Shown piece by piece: positions 51,559 to 63,676 of a stretch of 64,000 bases of DNA. Below the pieces are notes generated by a model that saw nothing but the letters and a program-made list of their open reading frames with translations, was not told the origin of the DNA and did not search any database. Position 1 is the stretch's first letter, and each line of letters opens with the position of its first letter. Source of the DNA: Citrobacter amalonaticus. GTDB taxonomy: Bacteria > Pseudomonadota > Gammaproteobacteria > Enterobacterales > Enterobacteriaceae. The translations under genes and the position numbers were made by a program. The stretch is from positions 1,984,001 through 2,048,000 of the forward strand of contig NZ_AP024585.1 in the NCBI RefSeq assembly GCF_018323885.1, given 5' to 3'.

Positions 51559-51663
51559 ATGAACGATCAGATGTTTATTGAAACGCTCATTATTAGTTCA
51601 TCCTTTTTCGCCATCGCCGCCGTTATCGTGATTTCTGTTTTAATTCTCGAACGTGGTAGCTGA
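51559..51663 (+). CDS. yoaI: YoaI, 34-residue membrane protein
   Basis: A short gene reading [20 protein letters not shown] then [14 protein letters not shown], the length and sequence pattern of E. coli YoaI. It has one transmembrane helix. A GAGGTG ribosome site lies before the ATG. It sits between yeaL and yeaK, as in E. coli, where it is a stress-induced small protein. Confidence 0.9.
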   Translation: MNDQMFIETLIISSSFFAIAAVIVISVLILERGS

Positions 51664-51667
51664 ACGC

Positions 51668-52171
51668 TTACGATATGCGGTGAAAAGCCACCAACTCTGG
51701 CCGGGCAATACGCAGATAATCGTCAGTATTGAGAATAATCGATTTCGTGAGCACGCCGGCGTTAAAGGCGATTTCACGATAACGTTCGAACAGCAGCGGA
51801 TCGGCGACCAGCATTAACTGTGGATGAAAACTGAAAGGCGGGATCGCGCCAAATACGCAACCGGTGAGTTCGTCCACTTCTGCCGGGCTGGCAAGGGACG
51901 CACGCAGACCGCCAAGATACGTCGCCAGTTGACCAAGATCGGCCTGTTGGTCGGCAGGTAAAATAGCCAGTACATGCTGATTTACCCCATTCCCTTTCAC
52001 TTTACAGACAAGCGCCTTTGCTCCCTGACCCAGTGCTGTCCCCCGAATTTCTGATACGGCCTCGCATTTCCCGACGGCCTCATGGCTGACGACGCGATAA
52101 CGGGCGCCCTCCAGAGACAATAAATCGAGTAAACGCTGATGGGTTTCGCTGCCTTTCTCCATTTCGCTCAT
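51668..52171 (-). CDS. yeaK: YeaK, mischarged aminoacyl-tRNA deacylase
   Basis: A 167-residue YbaK/ProX-type editing protein that hydrolyses mischarged Ser-tRNA(Thr) and similar in E. coli. Conserved: RVVSHEAVGKCEAVSEIRGT, GQGAKALVCKVKG and ELTGCVFGAIPPFSFHP around the editing pocket. Same length as E. coli. Confidence 0.95.
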   Translation of the reverse strand: MSEMEKGSETHQRLLDLLSLEGARYRVVSHEAVGKCEAVSEIRGTALGQGAKALVCKVKGNGVNQHVLAILPADQQADLGQLATYLGGLRASLASPAEVDELTGCVFGAIPPFSFHPQLMLVADPLLFERYREIAFNAGVLTKSIILNTDDYLRIARPELVAFHRIS

Positions 52172-52211
52172 TTTTTACTCCTGTTTGCGCGAAAAAACAC
52201 GGTAAAGATTA

Positions 52212-53702
52212 TCATGAACGCTGACGATTTTGGTGCTTGTTGAGGTAGAGTTGCTCGTCAGAAGCGGTGTAGGCATCATGCAGCGAATCGTTCGGCTGCA
52301 TGCTGTAGCTGCCTGATGAAAAACGAATATCCTTCTCAGGTGCCACGGTCCGCAGGTGGTTGGCTATCCGTTCCGGCAGACGAGCCGCCATATCTGGCTC
52401 TGCGTCCACCAGAATGATGCAAAATTCATCGCCGCCCAGACGGATGGCGTAATCACTTTTGCGCACCGACGCCTCAATCGCATTTGCCAGTAAGGTGATC
52501 GCCCGATCCCCCTCGTGGTGTCCCTGCGTATCGTTAATCATCTTCAGCTTATCGAGATCGATAGCGATAAAGGTCACTGGCGTTCCGGTGCTGACAAAAC
52601 GCTGTAATCGCTGCTCAAGCGTCGGAGTTAAAATTTTACGGTTATACAGGCCTGTCATCGCATCGCTGATATTTTCACGGGTAACATTATGGTAAAGGCG
52701 AAAATGCAGCCGGACCATATTGAGGAGCAGGGCAGTTGCCAGAAGGTAAAACAGAAACAGCTTCCAGGACGAGACAATGAAATACAAGATATCGAGTGAC
52801 AGTTCGACGTGCAGACCACCAGGAAGATCGCTGATGTAATTGACGTACGGGAAAAGATTATTCTCGCTTTGATGAATAATAATCGTCTTATCCGAGTCGG
52901 TATCGGTGACGCTGGCATTGAGATAACGCCATACCAGTGGGCGGTCGTGGGTAAAAACAATATTTTGCAAGTTGTGCTTATTAATATCCACCATCACGAT
53001 GCCTTTTAACTTACCGTGCAGATAGACCGGTGTTAAAAAACTCATCACGTTAAGTTCGGTACGATCATCCTGATAGATACTCGACAGCACAGTACGTCCA
53101 GAAAACAATTCATCAATATCGGCCTGATGAATACCTAATGAGCCTTTCTGTAAAAAAGCCCAGTGATGCATGGCAAACTGCCGCGTATTGATCGGATCAT
53201 AGAAATAAATATATTGATTTTGTAAATCCAGATAATAATGAAATTTCTCTTCTGACGTGGCGAGGCCTTTTCCATAATCAACCTGTTCCCGGTTAACCTT
53301 CACGGCCTGATCAAAAGCAGGAAGCAACAGCACATCGTCCGCGATACCCGCACAGTCATCAATGGAGGTTTGTAACGTACCGTGGAGCGCGGGATAATTA
53401 TGCTGCGTCAGATTCAAACCATACACCGAGTTAACACTTTCAAACGACTGGCAAAGGGTATGGCGGGTATCCGCCGGGAGCGTTTTCTCGGGTGTTGCCA
53501 GTGTGCGCATCAGATGGGCGGCAATGCTCTGATTCTGGTATTTATCATACAGAAATGAGGAGTCTGCTTTTTCGATGATATAGCGCATATAGCCATTCAT
53601 TGACTTATAGCTGGCAATAAGTTCATAGATCAAAAAGGAAGATGTCAAAACGACAACGCTTGCGGAAATAAAGAGCCTGAGCGCTTTATGGGGCAATTTC
53701 AT
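52212..53702 (-). CDS. dgcJ: DgcJ (YeaJ), membrane diguanylate cyclase
   Basis: Makes c-di-GMP from GTP. The ATG at 53702 (MKLPHKALRLFISAS) gives 496 residues, the E. coli length, with GGAGAG 12 bases upstream. TM1 is at about 10-30, a periplasmic sensor domain spans 35-310, TM2 is near 312-332, and the GGDEF domain is the C-terminal 165 residues (DAMTGLYNRKILTP; RLGGDEFCIIL). The GGDEF active site is intact. An inhibitory RxxD is not obvious upstream. cdgI (yeaI), which lies between dgcJ and yeaH in E. coli, is absent. Confidence 0.95.
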   Translation of the reverse strand: MKLPHKALRLFISASVVVLTSSFLIYELIASYKSMNGYMRYIIEKADSSFLYDKYQNQSIAAHLMRTLATPEKTLPADTRHTLCQSFESVNSVYGLNLTQHNYPALHGTLQTSIDDCAGIADDVLLLPAFDQAVKVNREQVDYGKGLATSEEKFHYYLDLQNQYIYFYDPINTRQFAMHHWAFLQKGSLGIHQADIDELFSGRTVLSSIYQDDRTELNVMSFLTPVYLHGKLKGIVMVDINKHNLQNIVFTHDRPLVWRYLNASVTDTDSDKTIIIHQSENNLFPYVNYISDLPGGLHVELSLDILYFIVSSWKLFLFYLLATALLLNMVRLHFRLYHNVTRENISDAMTGLYNRKILTPTLEQRLQRFVSTGTPVTFIAIDLDKLKMINDTQGHHEGDRAITLLANAIEASVRKSDYAIRLGGDEFCIILVDAEPDMAARLPERIANHLRTVAPEKDIRFSSGSYSMQPNDSLHDAYTASDEQLYLNKHQNRQRS

Positions 53703-53839
53703 GATAAACAACAACTCTCCAGGTCAGATAATCTATTTTATCATACGTCACAGGTGCAACCTACCGGCCAGCGGGGATATGGAGTGCAAAAGGCATGAAA
53801 TGAACCAGCCAGGAGATTATTTTCCTGGCTGGCTGTCGT

Positions 53840-55271
<1,432 letters not shown>

Positions 55272-55328
55272 GTACAAACGAACTATTTGCCCGGTAAACG
55301 GAGAAAATCTTCCGGGTCATTTATGCTG

Positions 55329-57263
55329 TTAAGACGATTTACGTACGCGCAGATACCATTCGCACAGTAAACGCACCTGTTTACGGGTGTAGCCTTTCTC
55401 CATCATCCGGTCGACAAAGTCGTCGTGTTTCTTCTGCTCATCGGTCGAGGTTTTGGCATTGAACGAAATGACCGGCAGCAGCTCTTCGGTATTGGAGAAC
55501 ATTTTTTTCTCAATGACCGTGCGCAGTTTTTCATAGCTGGTCCAGTTCGGATTTCGTCCGCTGTTGTTCGCTCTCGCACGCAGCACAAAGTTGACGATTT
55601 CATTACGGAAATCTTTCGGGTTGCTGATCCCCGCCGGTTTCTCAATTTTCTCCAGCTCCGCGTTCAGCGATTCACGGTCAAACAGCTGACCGGTATCCGG
55701 ATCGCGGTATTCCTGATCCTGAATCCAGAAGTCGGCATACGTGACATAACGGTCGAAAATATTCTGTCCGTATTCCGAGTAGGATTCGAGATAGGCAGTC
55801 TGGATCTCTTTACCAATAAACTCGGCGTATTTCGGGATCAGATAGCCTTTCAGGAACTCGAGATAACGCTCAGCTTGCTCCTGCGGGAACTGTTCGCGCT
55901 CGATCTGCTGTTCCAGTACATAGAACAGATGAACCGGGTTCGCAGCGACTTCGACATGGTCAAAGTTAAAGACGCGCGAGAGGATTTTAAACGCGAAACG
56001 GGTCGACAGACCGTTCATCCCTTCATCGACGCCGGAGTAGTCACGGTATTCCTGATACGACTTCGCTTTCGGATCGGTATCTTTCAGACTCTCACCATCA
56101 TAGACGCGCATTTTCGAGTAGATACTCGAGTTTTCCGGATCTTTCAGGCGGGAGAGAATCGAGAAACGTGCCAGCGTTTCCAGCGTTCCCGGCGCGCACG
56201 GCGCATGCGTCAATTCGCTGTGGTTTAGCAATTTCTCGTAGATTTTGATCTCTTCGGAAATGCGTAAGCAGTACGGTACCTTCACGATGTAAACACGGTC
56301 GAGGAAGGCTTCGTTGTTTTTGTTGTTACGGAACGTCACCCATTCCGATTCGTTCGAGTGGGCGAGAATGATGCCGTTAAACGGCAGGGCGGAGATCCCC
56401 TCAGTGCCGTTGTAGTTACCTTCCTGAGTGGCGGTCAGCAGTGGATGCAGCACTTTAATCGGTGCTTTGAACATCTCGACGAATTCCATGATCCCCTGGT
56501 TGGCCCGGCACAATGCGCCGGAATAGCCATACGCGTCCGGATCGTTCTGAGCGTGATGTTCGAGTTTACGAATATCCACTTTCCCGACCAGCGCGGAAAT
56601 GTCCTGGTTGTTCTCATCGCCCGGTTCCGTTTTGGCAATCGCGATTTGCGCAAGAATCGACGGCCACACTTTCACCACGCGGAATTTGGTGATATCCCCA
56701 CCAAACTCATGCAGGCGTTTGGCCGCCCACGGTGACATAATGGTGCCGAGATAACGGCGCGGAATACCGTATTCTTTTTCCAGAATCTGGGTATCTTCCT
56801 GCGGATTAAACAGGCACAACGGATGATCGTTCACCGGGCTGCGTTCACCGTTGGCGCTCAGCACATAAATCGGGACACGCTGCATCAACGATTTCAGTCG
56901 TTCGGCAAGCGATGACTTCCCGCCACCTACAGGCCCCAACAGATACAGGATCTGTTTCTTCTCTTCCAGCCCCTGAGCCGCGTGTTTCAGATAAGAGACA
57001 ATCTGTTCGATCGCGTCTTCCATGCCGTAAAACTCTTCAAATGCCGGGTAACGTGCAATGACCCGGTTAGAGAAGAGGCGAGAAAGTCGGAGTTCCTGGG
57101 CAGTGTCGACCATGACGGGTTCACCAATAGCCATCAATAGCCGTTCTGCCGCGTTGGCATAAGCACTGCGATCTTGCCGACAAGTGGTAAGAAACTCCTG
57201 CAGTGTGAACTCTTCGTCCTTGGCAGCTTCATAACGCTGGCGATAGTGATCGAATATATTCAT
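55329..57263 (-). CDS. yeaG: YeaG, PrkA-type serine protein kinase
   Basis: A 644-residue kinase of the PrkA family, matching E. coli YeaG. The N-terminal AAA domain has Walker A LLGPVGGGKSSLAERL near residue 108. The C-terminal PrkA kinase domain contains ILSRVFNFDHVEVAANPVHL and RPNWTSYEKLRTVIEKKMF-type segments (here NPNWTSYEKLRTVIEKK). In E. coli it is induced in stationary phase and nitrogen starvation and acts with YeaH. Confidence 0.97.
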   Translation of the reverse strand: MNIFDHYRQRYEAAKDEEFTLQEFLTTCRQDRSAYANAAERLLMAIGEPVMVDTAQELRLSRLFSNRVIARYPAFEEFYGMEDAIEQIVSYLKHAAQGLEEKKQILYLLGPVGGGKSSLAERLKSLMQRVPIYVLSANGERSPVNDHPLCLFNPQEDTQILEKEYGIPRRYLGTIMSPWAAKRLHEFGGDITKFRVVKVWPSILAQIAIAKTEPGDENNQDISALVGKVDIRKLEHHAQNDPDAYGYSGALCRANQGIMEFVEMFKAPIKVLHPLLTATQEGNYNGTEGISALPFNGIILAHSNESEWVTFRNNKNNEAFLDRVYIVKVPYCLRISEEIKIYEKLLNHSELTHAPCAPGTLETLARFSILSRLKDPENSSIYSKMRVYDGESLKDTDPKAKSYQEYRDYSGVDEGMNGLSTRFAFKILSRVFNFDHVEVAANPVHLFYVLEQQIEREQFPQEQAERYLEFLKGYLIPKYAEFIGKEIQTAYLESYSEYGQNIFDRYVTYADFWIQDQEYRDPDTGQLFDRESLNAELEKIEKPAGISNPKDFRNEIVNFVLRARANNSGRNPNWTSYEKLRTVIEKKMFSNTEELLPVISFNAKTSTDEQKKHDDFVDRMMEKGYTRKQVRLLCEWYLRVRKSS

Positions 57264-57707
57264 GATATGCCGTCCTTTCGTTTTTTAGCACAGGTTAAGA
57301 GCCGTTCATATGAATAGTAGAGGCTCCCGGAAGAGGTAGACTGAACGACGTCATTTACTGTCTCGTATCAAAAAAACAGCAACTCTCATGCCAGCTTTCA
57401 CCGCGTGAGACCAACGTGCCCGGCGATACAACTTCTAAACTAAAGCGTAGATGGCATTTGCAAAACTTGCATGCACCCGCAAATGATTTTCAATGGCATA
57501 TCAATAACTCATCCGCAAAAAGTGCATAGCAAATGTAAATAATGCAGTGGAAGATCACACCGTTTTCACCGCACTGTAAGCCAAGTGTCATCTCAGCCTG
57601 CAAAATTAGACGGTTACATTCTTTCATTAATTTGTAAAATGGTTGGGTTGTAACGTATTGGCGGTTACACTTTTGCCGCTGAACATTTGAAAAAGGAAAG
57701 ATGGATT
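57264..57707. other. yeaG-mipA divergent intergenic region
   Basis: These 444 bases contain the promoters of both genes. I searched for a sigma-54 promoter of yeaG (reported in E. coli) and found no site with correct -24/-12 spacing by eye. No other gene is supported. Confidence 0.5.
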
Positions 57708-58454
57708 GTGACCAAACTCAAACTTCTGGCACTTGGCGTGTTAATCGCATCGTCTGCTACCGTGGTGCATGCTGAAAGCAACCTGACGCTTGGCGCTGGC
57801 GTTGGTGTGGTTGAACACCCATATAAAGATTACGACGCGGATGTTTATCCGGTTCCGGTGATTAATTACGAAGGCGATAACTTCTGGTTCCGTGGTCTGG
57901 GTGGTGGGTACTACCTGTGGAACGACGCCGCAGATAAGTTGTCGATCACCGCCTACTGGTCCCCGATGTATTTCAAACCGGGTGACAGCGACGATCGTCA
58001 GATGCGTCGTCTTGATAAGCGTAAGAGCACCATGATGGCGGGCTTATCATACTCTCACCATACCGAATATGGTTTCCTGCGTACCACGCTCGCCGGGGAT
58101 ACGCTGGACAACGGTAACGGCATCGTCTGGGATCTGGCCTGGCTGTACCGCTATACCAACGGCGGCCTGACCCTGACGCCGGGTATCGGTGTGGAGTGGA
58201 ACAGTGAAAATCAGAACGACTACTACTACGGCGTGTCACGTAAAGAATCCTCACGCAGTGGTATGCGGGGTTACAACCCGGACGATAGCTGGAATCCGTA
58301 CCTGGAACTGAGCGCGAACTACAACTTCCTCGGTGACTGGAGCGTTTACGGTACCGCACGCTACACCCGTCTGTCTGATGAAATTACCGACAGCCCGATG
58401 GTGGATAAATCCTGGACTGGTCTGATTTCTACCGGAATCACCTATAAGTTCTGA
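57708..58454 (+). CDS. mipA: MipA, MltA-interacting outer-membrane protein
   Basis: OmpV-family beta-barrel that links the transglycosylase MltA to PBP1B in E. coli. The GTG at 57708 follows AAAGGAAAG and gives 248 residues, the E. coli length. Signal peptide 1-22 (LIASSATVVHA). Conserved VEHPYKDYDADVYPVPVINY and the C-terminal Phe of ISTGITYKF. Confidence 0.96.
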   Translation: MTKLKLLALGVLIASSATVVHAESNLTLGAGVGVVEHPYKDYDADVYPVPVINYEGDNFWFRGLGGGYYLWNDAADKLSITAYWSPMYFKPGDSDDRQMRRLDKRKSTMMAGLSYSHHTEYGFLRTTLAGDTLDNGNGIVWDLAWLYRYTNGGLTLTPGIGVEWNSENQNDYYYGVSRKESSRSGMRGYNPDDSWNPYLELSANYNFLGDWSVYGTARYTRLSDEITDSPMVDKSWTGLISTGITYKF

Positions 58455-58480
58455 TTGTGCGTTATCACAGTGCAATCGAT

Positions 58481-58506
58481 AAAAGCCCGCAGCGCGGGCT
58501 TTTTTG
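58481..58506. terminator. mipA terminator (bidirectional)
   Basis: AAAAGCCCGC-AGC-GCGGGCTTTTTT lies between mipA and the convergent lipoprotein gene. Confidence 0.92.
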
Positions 58507-58514
58507 TCACTGAG

Positions 58515-59018
58515 TCATTCGACCTCTTTGGCATGTCGCTTTGCTTTTTCAATAGCCTGCCTGTCAAAAATAAAGTGCTCATAGCCATCGGTGACGTTTT
58601 TGACTCTGTAGATTTTCCATCTCCTGTCTTCTTTCTTCAGATAGACGCCTAACTGATAGGTTTTGCCGTTTTCGCATCCAAGCCAAACCGTAACGTATTT
58701 GCTACCGTCAACGTCTTGTGCTTTGCCCACCTTCAATAAAGGGATCCAGTCGACCGAATAGTCCTGCGCGTACGTATAATAGTCAGTGTCGATGATTTCT
58801 TGTTCATAAATATGTGAAATAACATCAAGTTGAATTAACGTTTCGCGGGAGACGTAATCATGCATTTTCTCAGGGTCTGGCTTTATTTTGCCGGGGCTAT
58901 TGGCAAAAACAGGTAAATAGTAGCGATAAAAATCAGCTACGCGTTTTTCGGCATCATCGCCTCCTGAAACGCAGGACGCGAGTAAATACACCATGGATAC
59001 GACAAAAAAGAGGCGCAT
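58515..59018 (-). CDS. DUF3828-like lipoprotein, probable immunity protein
   Basis: A 167-residue protein with a lipoprotein signal: MRLFFVVSMVYLLASC, lipobox LASC with Cys16. The mature part (VADFYRYYLPVF, SRETLIQLDVI, YVTVWLGCENGKTYQLGVYL) resembles DUF3828 proteins, which include periplasmic partners of secreted amidases. Its ATG overlaps the stop of the upstream amidase frame as TAATG. It therefore looks like the immunity half of an effector/immunity pair. The frame is intact, though the partner is broken. Confidence 0.72.
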   Translation of the reverse strand: MRLFFVVSMVYLLASCVSGGDDAEKRVADFYRYYLPVFANSPGKIKPDPEKMHDYVSRETLIQLDVISHIYEQEIIDTDYYTYAQDYSVDWIPLLKVGKAQDVDGSKYVTVWLGCENGKTYQLGVYLKKEDRRWKIYRVKNVTDGYEHFIFDRQAIEKAKRHAKEVE

Positions 59019-59371
59019 TACTTTTTCCTGTACATTTGATAAGGCGGTTTCGATGAGCGATAGCCAGGTCCTCCCCAGAAGTCCCTTTGTTTGAAGTCAG
59101 AGTACCAGTCCTGACCATCGAATATCGCCATGTGGCCAGCGGCATGTCCGCCTTTTTATGGCTGGATAACGCCAACGTCGTGTGTCGGTGTAATTTTTCT
59201 AAAGCCAGCCGCCTCCAGCATCGAGCCGTAATCTTTAGCATTATGTGTATTGGTCACAATAACTCCGCCCGCCTGAATTGCTCTACGCATGTATGTTGCG
59301 CAGTTATTGGTTGGACCCGGTTCGGCGTGGTTTTTTGCCCAGTTTCCAGCATTCCTGGTATTCCATCCCAT
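59018..59371 (-). pseudogene. Papain-like peptidoglycan amidase, interrupted by an in-frame stop
   Basis: The frame from ATG 59371 begins MGWNTRNAGNWAKNH and has the Cys motif PTNNCATYMRRAIQAGG of NlpC/P60- or CHAP-like amidases. TAA at 59156-59158 interrupts it after GVIQP. The same frame continues with KGGHAAGHMAIFDGQDWYSD, supplying the catalytic His, and ends KPPYQMYRKK-stop. Without the TAA it would be about 117 residues, the size of small secreted (type VI or phage-like) amidases. A single base change could explain it. It may be a sequencing error or true inactivation. Confidence 0.75.
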
Positions 59372-59621
59372 AAAGTATTATCCATAGTAAACATGTGGAA
59401 TAACCAATAGACACCTTTATTAATTAGCAGGGTTAGTCATTTTGTGCCGGGTGGTATTATGGGGATGCTCCTGAAAAATATTGTCCAACATAAATTGCGC
59501 TTCCCTGGAAGTGTGAATATGCCTAAGTTTTAACTGAGCCCTGAGAGTGCAATCTGTGCATCAAAACAGGGCACTTGCGCCCTGTTTTGCATTACGGTGG
59601 TGCACAGCTAAGGAGAACGTG

Positions 59622-60476
59622 ATGACAGATAAACAGGTTGTCTTCGCTGGTGGAGTTGTTCTACCTGCGATCGGGCAGGGGACATGGTACATGGGTGAAA
59701 ATGCCGGTCACCGCCGGGCGGAAGTGTCTGCACTTCGCGCGGGCGTGGATCTGGGGCTAACGCTCATCGATACCGCTGAAATGTATGCCGATGGCGGAGC
59801 GGAAGAGGTGGTCGGTGAGGCGCTCAACGGACTGCGTGAACACGTGTTCCTGGTGTCGAAGGTTTACCCATGGAACGCGGGTGGGCAAAAAGCGATTGCC
59901 GCCTGTGAGGCCAGTCTGCGTCGTCTGAAAACCGACTATCTGGATCTCTATTTATTGCACTGGTCAGGCAATTTCTCCTTCGCCGAGACGGTCAAGGCGA
60001 TGGAAACTCTGATAGCTCAGGGTAAAATTCGTCGCTGGGGAGTGTCCAATCTTGACGTCGACGATATGCAGGCGCTGTGGCAGATTCCGGGCGGCAGGCA
60101 GTGTGCGACCAATCAGGTGCTGTATCATCTGGCTTCACGCGGCATTGAATATGATTTATTACCGTGGTGTCAGCAACATCAGCTTCCCGTAATGGCTTAC
60201 AGCCCGTTGGCGCAGGCCGGACGTTTACGCAGCGGTTTATTGAATCATCCGGTGGTCAATGAGATTGCGCATGCGCACAATGCATCAGTTGCGCAGATCC
60301 TGCTGGCGTGGGTCATCAGTCATCACGGAGTGATGGCGATTCCAAAAGCGGCAAGTGTGGAGCATGTACAGCAAAATGCGGCGGCGCTGAGCATCACGCT
60401 TTCCGCTCAGGAACTCGCCGCACTGGATAAGGCGTATCCCGCGCCGAGAGGCAAAACGGCGCTGGATATGGTCTGA
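59622..60476 (+). CDS. yeaE: YeaE, aldo-keto reductase (methylglyoxal reductase)
   Basis: NADPH-dependent AKR; the E. coli enzyme reduces methylglyoxal. The ATG at 59622 follows AAGGAG and gives 284 residues, as in E. coli. The catalytic tetrad is visible: Asp and Tyr in IDTAEMYADGG, Lys in FLVSKVYPWN, His in LYLLHWSG. The cofactor end is MAIPKAASVEHVQQN. Confidence 0.96.
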   Translation: MTDKQVVFAGGVVLPAIGQGTWYMGENAGHRRAEVSALRAGVDLGLTLIDTAEMYADGGAEEVVGEALNGLREHVFLVSKVYPWNAGGQKAIAACEASLRRLKTDYLDLYLLHWSGNFSFAETVKAMETLIAQGKIRRWGVSNLDVDDMQALWQIPGGRQCATNQVLYHLASRGIEYDLLPWCQQHQLPVMAYSPLAQAGRLRSGLLNHPVVNEIAHAHNASVAQILLAWVISHHGVMAIPKAASVEHVQQNAAALSITLSAQELAALDKAYPAPRGKTALDMV

Positions 60477-60491
60477 TGAGGTTTTGACTCG

Positions 60492-60529
60492 TTGGCCGGA
60501 TAAGATGCGCTGGCATCGCCATCCGGCAA
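60492..60529. repeat. Single REP unit between yeaE and yeaD
   Basis: TTGGCCGGATAAGATGCGC with CGCCATCCGGCAA, one REP stem-loop between convergent genes, probably serving as mRNA 3' end. Confidence 0.85.
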
Positions 60530-60582
60530 ACAATGCCAGATGACGACCTGTCAGGCCTGTGACATCTCAACCACAATCATGC

Positions 60583-61467
60583 TTAGCGCTTCGCAACGCG
60601 AATGGTTTGCGCCAGGCGAGAAGGTTTTTCTTCGGTGGCCTTCTGTGCGGCGGTGGCATACGCCGTTTCTACGCACACAAAGGTTTTATAGCCATCATCC
60701 GGCATATCGCCCATGCTCACAGACAGCGCCGGGCCAGGGTTCCAGCCGACCACGTTGAGGTGGTGATGATGTACAACGTCGATGTTACGGTTCAGTGCGG
60801 CATCGTGAATCACGCTGCAGGCTTCCGGGTTCAGATAGACACGGTCAGTACGATCCGGGAACGCCTGTACGCCATCAGTCAGGACGTCTTCTTTCGCATC
60901 ATTCACTTTATCGATGAAACGATCGCCCAGGCCGCTGACTTTCACCGTCGCGATATCGCCAACGTTGAAATAGGTATGCAGTGCAGAGGTCGTTTCAAAT
61001 TCACCGTGCGCTTCAAGCTCAATCTCACAGGTTTTGCCTACTTTAAAGCGCGCCAGCAGGGTGAAATCATGTGGCCACAGTTTCAGTGTCTCTTCAGTGT
61101 TTTGCAGTTCAAACGTCAGCACTGCGCCGTTGTCGTCTTCATTATGCGCTTTCAGCGTCCACGGCAGGTTACGGGCAAAGCCGTGAGAAGGCAGTCCTTG
61201 CTGTGCCGCCGGACCAAACCACGGCCAGCAAATCGGCACGCCGCCGCGCAGCGCGATGCCATTTTTAAACGGAGTGTTGTTGCTCAGCCACAGAACTTCT
61301 TCCTCGCCAGCTGGTTTCCAGGAGAGCAGGTGCGCCCCCTGTAAAGCGAAAGAGGCTTTCGCCTGTGGGTGATCGACGACAATCAGTTCCAGATCGTCAA
61401 GCTGACGACGGGAGAGGACAGGGGTGAGTTGTTCAACGACAGGGAGAGCGAAAATTTTGTTAATCAT
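60583..61467 (-). CDS. yeaD: YeaD, D-hexose-6-phosphate epimerase-like protein
   Basis: A 294-residue aldose-1-epimerase (galactose mutarotase) fold protein acting on hexose-6-phosphates. Conserved: GAHLLSWKPAGEEEVLWLSN, GGVPICWPWFGP, PSHGFARNLPW with the catalytic His, and ETTSALHTYFNVGDI with a second. It follows gapA on the same strand, 85 bases away with a terminator between, as in E. coli. Confidence 0.95.
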   Translation of the reverse strand: MINKIFALPVVEQLTPVLSRRQLDDLELIVVDHPQAKASFALQGAHLLSWKPAGEEEVLWLSNNTPFKNGIALRGGVPICWPWFGPAAQQGLPSHGFARNLPWTLKAHNEDDNGAVLTFELQNTEETLKLWPHDFTLLARFKVGKTCEIELEAHGEFETTSALHTYFNVGDIATVKVSGLGDRFIDKVNDAKEDVLTDGVQAFPDRTDRVYLNPEACSVIHDAALNRNIDVVHHHHLNVVGWNPGPALSVSMGDMPDDGYKTFVCVETAYATAAQKATEEKPSRLAQTIRVAKR

Positions 61468-61503
61468 GATGCAATCCTTGATTCAACCGTAGCGAAAAGC
61501 CAT

Positions 61504-61532
61504 AAAAAAAGGCGACCGAAGTCGCCTTTTTA
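61504..61532 (-). terminator. gapA terminator
   Basis: AAAAAAAGGCGAC-CGAA-GTCGCCTTTTT between gapA and yeaD. Confidence 0.92.
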
Positions 61533-61552
61533 GATCAGATTCTCATCTCAAC

Positions 61553-62891
<1,339 letters not shown>

Positions 62892-63305
62892 ATGGCGAAC
62901 AAACCTTCTGCAGAAGATCTGAAAAAAAACCTGTCTGAAATGCAGTTCTACGTGACGCAGAATCACGGTACAGAACCGCCGTTTACCGGGCAGTTACTGC
63001 ATAACAAACGTGACGGCGTCTATCATTGTTTGATCTGCGATGCGCCGCTATTTACCTCCCAGTCCAAATACGATTCCGGCTGTGGCTGGCCGAGCTTCTA
63101 CGAGCCGGTAAGTGAAGAGTCGATTCGTTACATCAAGGACTTTTCACACGGTATGCAACGCATTGAAATTCGCTGTGGAAACTGCGATGCGCACCTGGGG
63201 CATGTCTTCCCCGATGGTCCGCAACCCACCGGCGAACGTTACTGTGTCAATTCAGCTTCTCTGAGCTTCATCGACGACGAAAACGGTGCCCAGACGAAAG
63301 GTTGA
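62892..63305 (+). CDS. msrB: MsrB, methionine-R-sulfoxide reductase
   Basis: Repairs methionine-R-sulfoxide in proteins. The ATG at 62892 ([17 protein letters not shown]) gives 137 residues, as in E. coli. Zinc cysteines are in HCLICDAP and RCGNCDAH, the substrate loop is [11 protein letters not shown], and the catalytic Cys is in [11 protein letters not shown]. yeaC follows 41 bases later. Confidence 0.97.
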   Translation: MANKPSAEDLKKNLSEMQFYVTQNHGTEPPFTGQLLHNKRDGVYHCLICDAPLFTSQSKYDSGCGWPSFYEPVSEESIRYIKDFSHGMQRIEIRCGNCDAHLGHVFPDGPQPTGERYCVNSASLSFIDDENGAQTKG

Positions 63306-63346
63306 AAAAACGATTCAGCAAATTATTCCATAGGAGCGGACTTATC

Positions 63347-63622
63347 ATGAATCTTGATGAGATAATTAACAGCATGACGCCGGAAGTGTATCAGCGTTTA
63401 TCCACCGCCGTTGAACTGGGAAAATGGCCGGACGGCGTCGCGCTGACCCCGGAGCAAAAAGATAATAGTCTGCAACTGGTGATGCTCTGGCAGGCGCGCC
63501 ACAATACGGATGCGCAACATATGACGATCGACACCAATGGGCAGATGGTGATGAAGAGCAAACAGCAGCTGAAAGTGGATTTCGGCATCACGCCAGAACC
63601 AATTGCGACGTTCAAATCCTGA
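63347..63622 (+). CDS. yeaC: YeaC, DUF1315-family protein
   Basis: A 91-residue protein starting MNLDEIINSMTPEVYQRLST after TAGGAG, matching E. coli YeaC (90 residues). Conserved GKWPDGVALTPEQK and HMTIDTNGQMVMKSKQQLK. Function unknown. It probably shares a transcript with msrB. Confidence 0.94.
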   Translation: MNLDEIINSMTPEVYQRLSTAVELGKWPDGVALTPEQKDNSLQLVMLWQARHNTDAQHMTIDTNGQMVMKSKQQLKVDFGITPEPIATFKS

Positions 63623-63636
63623 TAGCGCACCGTGGA

Positions 63637-63665
63637 AGCCCGGCATTCTGTCGCTCTGCCGGGCT
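63637..63665. terminator. Hairpin after yeaC
   Basis: AGCCCGGCA/TGCCGGGCT stem with an 11-base loop, 14 bases after the yeaC stop. No strong T run on the plus strand. Confidence 0.55.
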
Positions 63666-63676
63666 AACGCGGCGGA

